64,000 bases of DNA from Candidatus Heimdallarchaeota archaeon (GTDB lineage Archaea; Asgardarchaeota; Heimdallarchaeia; JABLTI01). Position 1 is the stretch's first letter; each line of letters opens with the position of its first letter. Of this stretch, positions 62,212 to 64,000 are shown piece after piece. The stretch is taken from positions 1 through 64,000 of the forward strand of contig JAHLVW010000099.1 in the NCBI GenBank assembly GCA_019058275.1, read 5' to 3'. The notes beneath the pieces were generated by a model. The model was not told where the DNA came from. It worked only from the letters and a program-made list of their open reading frames with translations, and ran no database searches. The position numbers and the translations under genes were made by a program.

Positions 62212-63279
62212 ATGGATGAACTTATTTCTAGTGATGTTGAATCGAAAATAACAGCAAAAATTGCTAATGCTCAAAATAAATTGAAAGAAATTGTCAAAGG
62301 AATTAAGAAAATAGATTTACAGTTCTTTGATTTATCCTCGGATATTAAACCTAGGAAAATTGCTGCACTTGATGGTGGTGGTTTTTCACAAGATTTTGTT
62401 GGATTAACAATTATACCTTCAAGAGCTGCAGGAGCTATTTTCGAACAAAATAAAGATCCCATTTGGATTGAAGAAGATGATGTTGAAATTCTTACCATGG
62501 AAGATGATCCCAAAAATTATGGTTCTTTATTCAGAGATCTTCTAGAAGTAAAAGTTGCTTTGCAATTACTTTATTACAAACCAGATATTTTGTTTTTAGA
62601 TGGTTCAATAACAAATTTTGCTTACAAAGGTATCCCTCATTCTTTACAATTTTTCCTAGAAAATGTGAAAGATATAAATGAAGGGTCCTATATTGAAAAG
62701 TTCTTCAATCTTTATCGTGAATTTATTCAATCATCCTACAAATTGATAACTGAGTGTATTTTAAAGAATGTTATTTTAGTTGGTGTATCTAAAGACTCTC
62801 GAGCAGACATTCTTATGAAATACCTTTATAGGAATTCTAAAAAACGTCCTCCAATTAATGATGTTTCTCTGATCAATCTTTTATCGCGTGGTAAACAAGG
62901 ATTCACAAAACCAATAGAATTTTCTCCTGAAATAAGCAGTGTTAGAAAAAACATCTGGAAAGCAGCAGAAGTATTCCAAGAAGATGAACTTCAATCCTTT
63001 TACCTTTCATATTTTGTATTAAAAGATGGTGCTCTGCCAATAAGAGTGGATTCACTTGTTCCCCAAAAAGATAAATTAAAAGAAATTCAAGAAGCAATGA
63101 TTACATATCATGACGGAAATGGTTTTATTACTCCAGCTTATTTGACACATAAGCGTGCACATATGACATCTGATTATGGAAATAGAATAGTAAATATAAT
63201 TGCTGAGAGAGTCTTAGATGATTCTCCTGAAATTTTCAAAGCATTTATGACCATGAGAAGGCGAGATATTATACAATAG
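62212..63279 (+). CDS. nurA: NurA-domain nuclease
   Basis: Protein of 355 aa. NurA fold with metal residues D54 in IAALDGGGFSQ and D130 in ILFLDGSI, plus the ISVSKDSRADIL-like strand (VGVSKDSRADILMKYL) and the C-terminal AHMTSDYGNRIVNII. NurA works with the helicase HerA and with Mre11/Rad50 in 5'-end resection of DNA breaks in archaea. HerA is not in the window, so the usual operon may be absent or beyond the right edge. A TATA-like AAAATATATT lies about 35 nt before the ATG. Confidence 0.85.
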   Translation: MDELISSDVESKITAKIANAQNKLKEIVKGIKKIDLQFFDLSSDIKPRKIAALDGGGFSQDFVGLTIIPSRAAGAIFEQNKDPIWIEEDDVEILTMEDDPKNYGSLFRDLLEVKVALQLLYYKPDILFLDGSITNFAYKGIPHSLQFFLENVKDINEGSYIEKFFNLYREFIQSSYKLITECILKNVILVGVSKDSRADILMKYLYRNSKKRPPINDVSLINLLSRGKQGFTKPIEFSPEISSVRKNIWKAAEVFQEDELQSFYLSYFVLKDGALPIRVDSLVPQKDKLKEIQEAMITYHDGNGFITPAYLTHKRAHMTSDYGNRIVNIIAERVLDDSPEIFKAFMTMRRRDIIQ

Positions 63280-63355
63280 GTTGTTTCAATTTTAAAAAAA
63301 CTATGAAAAGTCCCTATCGAAATATATTTTATTCATTAGTGAAGATATAACTACT

Positions 63356-64000
63356 ATGTCTAAAGATCGAAATGTGAAGACAAAAGTTGTTCTTTTTTGT
63401 GGACTTTCAAATGCAGGAAAAACAACTATTCTAAATATTTTTACAAAAGGGGATGTTTTCAAAACAGCTCCAACATTAGGTGTATCTCTTAGCACAATGT
63501 CCGTTAAAGATATGAATTTTCGTATTTTCGATTTGGGTGGACAAGAGAAATTTAGAGAAGAAATCACTCCTCTTTTACCTTTTGCTGATCTCATTGTTTT
63601 TGTTGTGGATTCAGCCAATCGAAAACAAATGTCAGAAGTTAGTAAGGAATTCAAGAGAATTCTAAGTAATTCTAATAAGAAATTAATACCCATTTGTGTT
63701 TTAAGGCACAAATCTGATTTGAAGCATGCGATTAAAGAAAATACTCTTATTAAGAAACTCGGATTAAAAACTGTTCTTAATAGAAATTGGAATATGTTAA
63801 GCACTAGTGCTGTCACTTTAAATGGTTTAAAAGATCTATATAGTTGGATTCTACAGGAAACTATTGGCGAAGAACCTGATTTTAAAGTAGATAAAAAGAT
63901 TGAGGAAGAATTTTCGTTCTACTATCCATGTCCAATGTTAAAAGATATGGATAATGGTTCAACCTTTTGCATGAATAAAGATGAGTTCATCGAAACTGAA
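63356..64000 (+). CDS. Arf-family small GTPase, 3' end beyond the window
   Basis: ATG 63356, open for 215 codons to the edge. G1 is GLSNAGKTT (residues 16-24), switch I has the conserved T40 in APTLGV, G3 is FDLGGQEKF (Q63, Arf/G-alpha type) and G5 is STSAV. G4 reads LRHKSD instead of NKxD. No Gly at position 2, so no myristoyl signal. Beyond the G domain (about residue 175) a tail with FYYPCPMLKD and FCMNKDEF continues past the window. Arf-like GTPases of this kind are numerous in Asgard archaea and control membranes in eukaryotes. Confidence 0.88.
   Translation, partial: MSKDRNVKTKVVLFCGLSNAGKTTILNIFTKGDVFKTAPTLGVSLSTMSVKDMNFRIFDLGGQEKFREEITPLLPFADLIVFVVDSANRKQMSEVSKEFKRILSNSNKKLIPICVLRHKSDLKHAIKENTLIKKLGLKTVLNRNWNMLSTSAVTLNGLKDLYSWILQETIGEEPDFKVDKKIEEEFSFYYPCPMLKDMDNGSTFCMNKDEFIETE

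Noticed and set aside
63301..63816. 171-codon reverse frame at the right end
   Set aside because: It is antisense to the Arf-like GTPase, whose G1, G3 and G5 motifs prove the plus-strand frame.
1..64000. tRNA genes
   Set aside because: No region with the T-loop GTTCRANNC pattern and cloverleaf pairing was found on reading; a tRNA scan would settle it.

Overview
The window is AT-rich and reads as the chromosome of an archaeon, most likely an Asgard archaeon. The archaeal markers are aIF1/SUI1 (17427-17735), an Rqc2/NEMF-type protein (17856-19862), NurA (62212-63279), frequent TTG/GTG starts and TATA-box-like promoters. The Asgard-leaning markers are an Arf-type small GTPase running off the right edge (63356-64000), a protein whose C-terminal half looks like the ESCRT-II subunit Vps22 (45285-46334), and two proteins sharing a RING/PHD-like zinc module (32640-33146 and 49096-52113). 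The lineage is inferred from gene content only. No rRNA, tRNA, CRISPR array, transposase or integrase gene was seen.

Layout. 1-2.8 kb: start of an LVIVD-like surface protein, a NucS/EndoMS-like nuclease, a TPR protein and a DsrE-family protein. 3.0-9.3 kb: a citrate lyase operon (citD-citE-citF) in which citE has an in-frame amber codon and citF is split by about 3.5 kb of unrelated DNA. That DNA holds two genes truncated at the junctions, a decayed membrane-protein gene, a HEAT/AlbA_2 gene and a structured-RNA candidate. 9.4-25.4 kb: housekeeping and membrane genes, including a heterodimeric ABC exporter, a CorA-like channel, a C69 peptidase, Nudix, aIF1, Rqc2, a response regulator, paired PH-domain membrane proteins, metallo-beta-lactamase-fold hydrolases and a methyltransferase. 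26.4-29.3 kb: a broken polytopic membrane protein gene and a serine beta-lactamase-like protein.

29.7-40.2 kb is the most unusual part. Six copies of a GC-rich, foldable sequence of about 52 nt, all in the same orientation, lie between genes. Each of the five intervals holds exactly one gene or one toxin-antitoxin pair: LVIVD protein, RING-like protein, permuted solute-binding protein, phosphotriesterase-like hydrolase, and DUF433 with a broken PIN-like toxin. This looks like a gene-cassette array, but no recombinase is visible.

40.2-64 kb: cupin, THEP1 NTPase, GNAT and GH31 glycosidase genes; the ESCRT-II-like protein; a free-standing RNA candidate at about 46911-47002; then a run of large secreted or membrane-anchored proteins (M14 carboxypeptidase, propeller-TPR-RING protein, VWA protein, C25 gingipain-like protease); and finally saccharopine dehydrogenase-like, dual-specificity phosphatase, HflX, TPR, NurA and Arf-like GTPase genes. 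Several otherwise convincing genes carry a single-base frameshift. Most of these can be repaired by adding one base to a short homopolymer, so residual sequencing error must be kept in mind when reading the broken genes.
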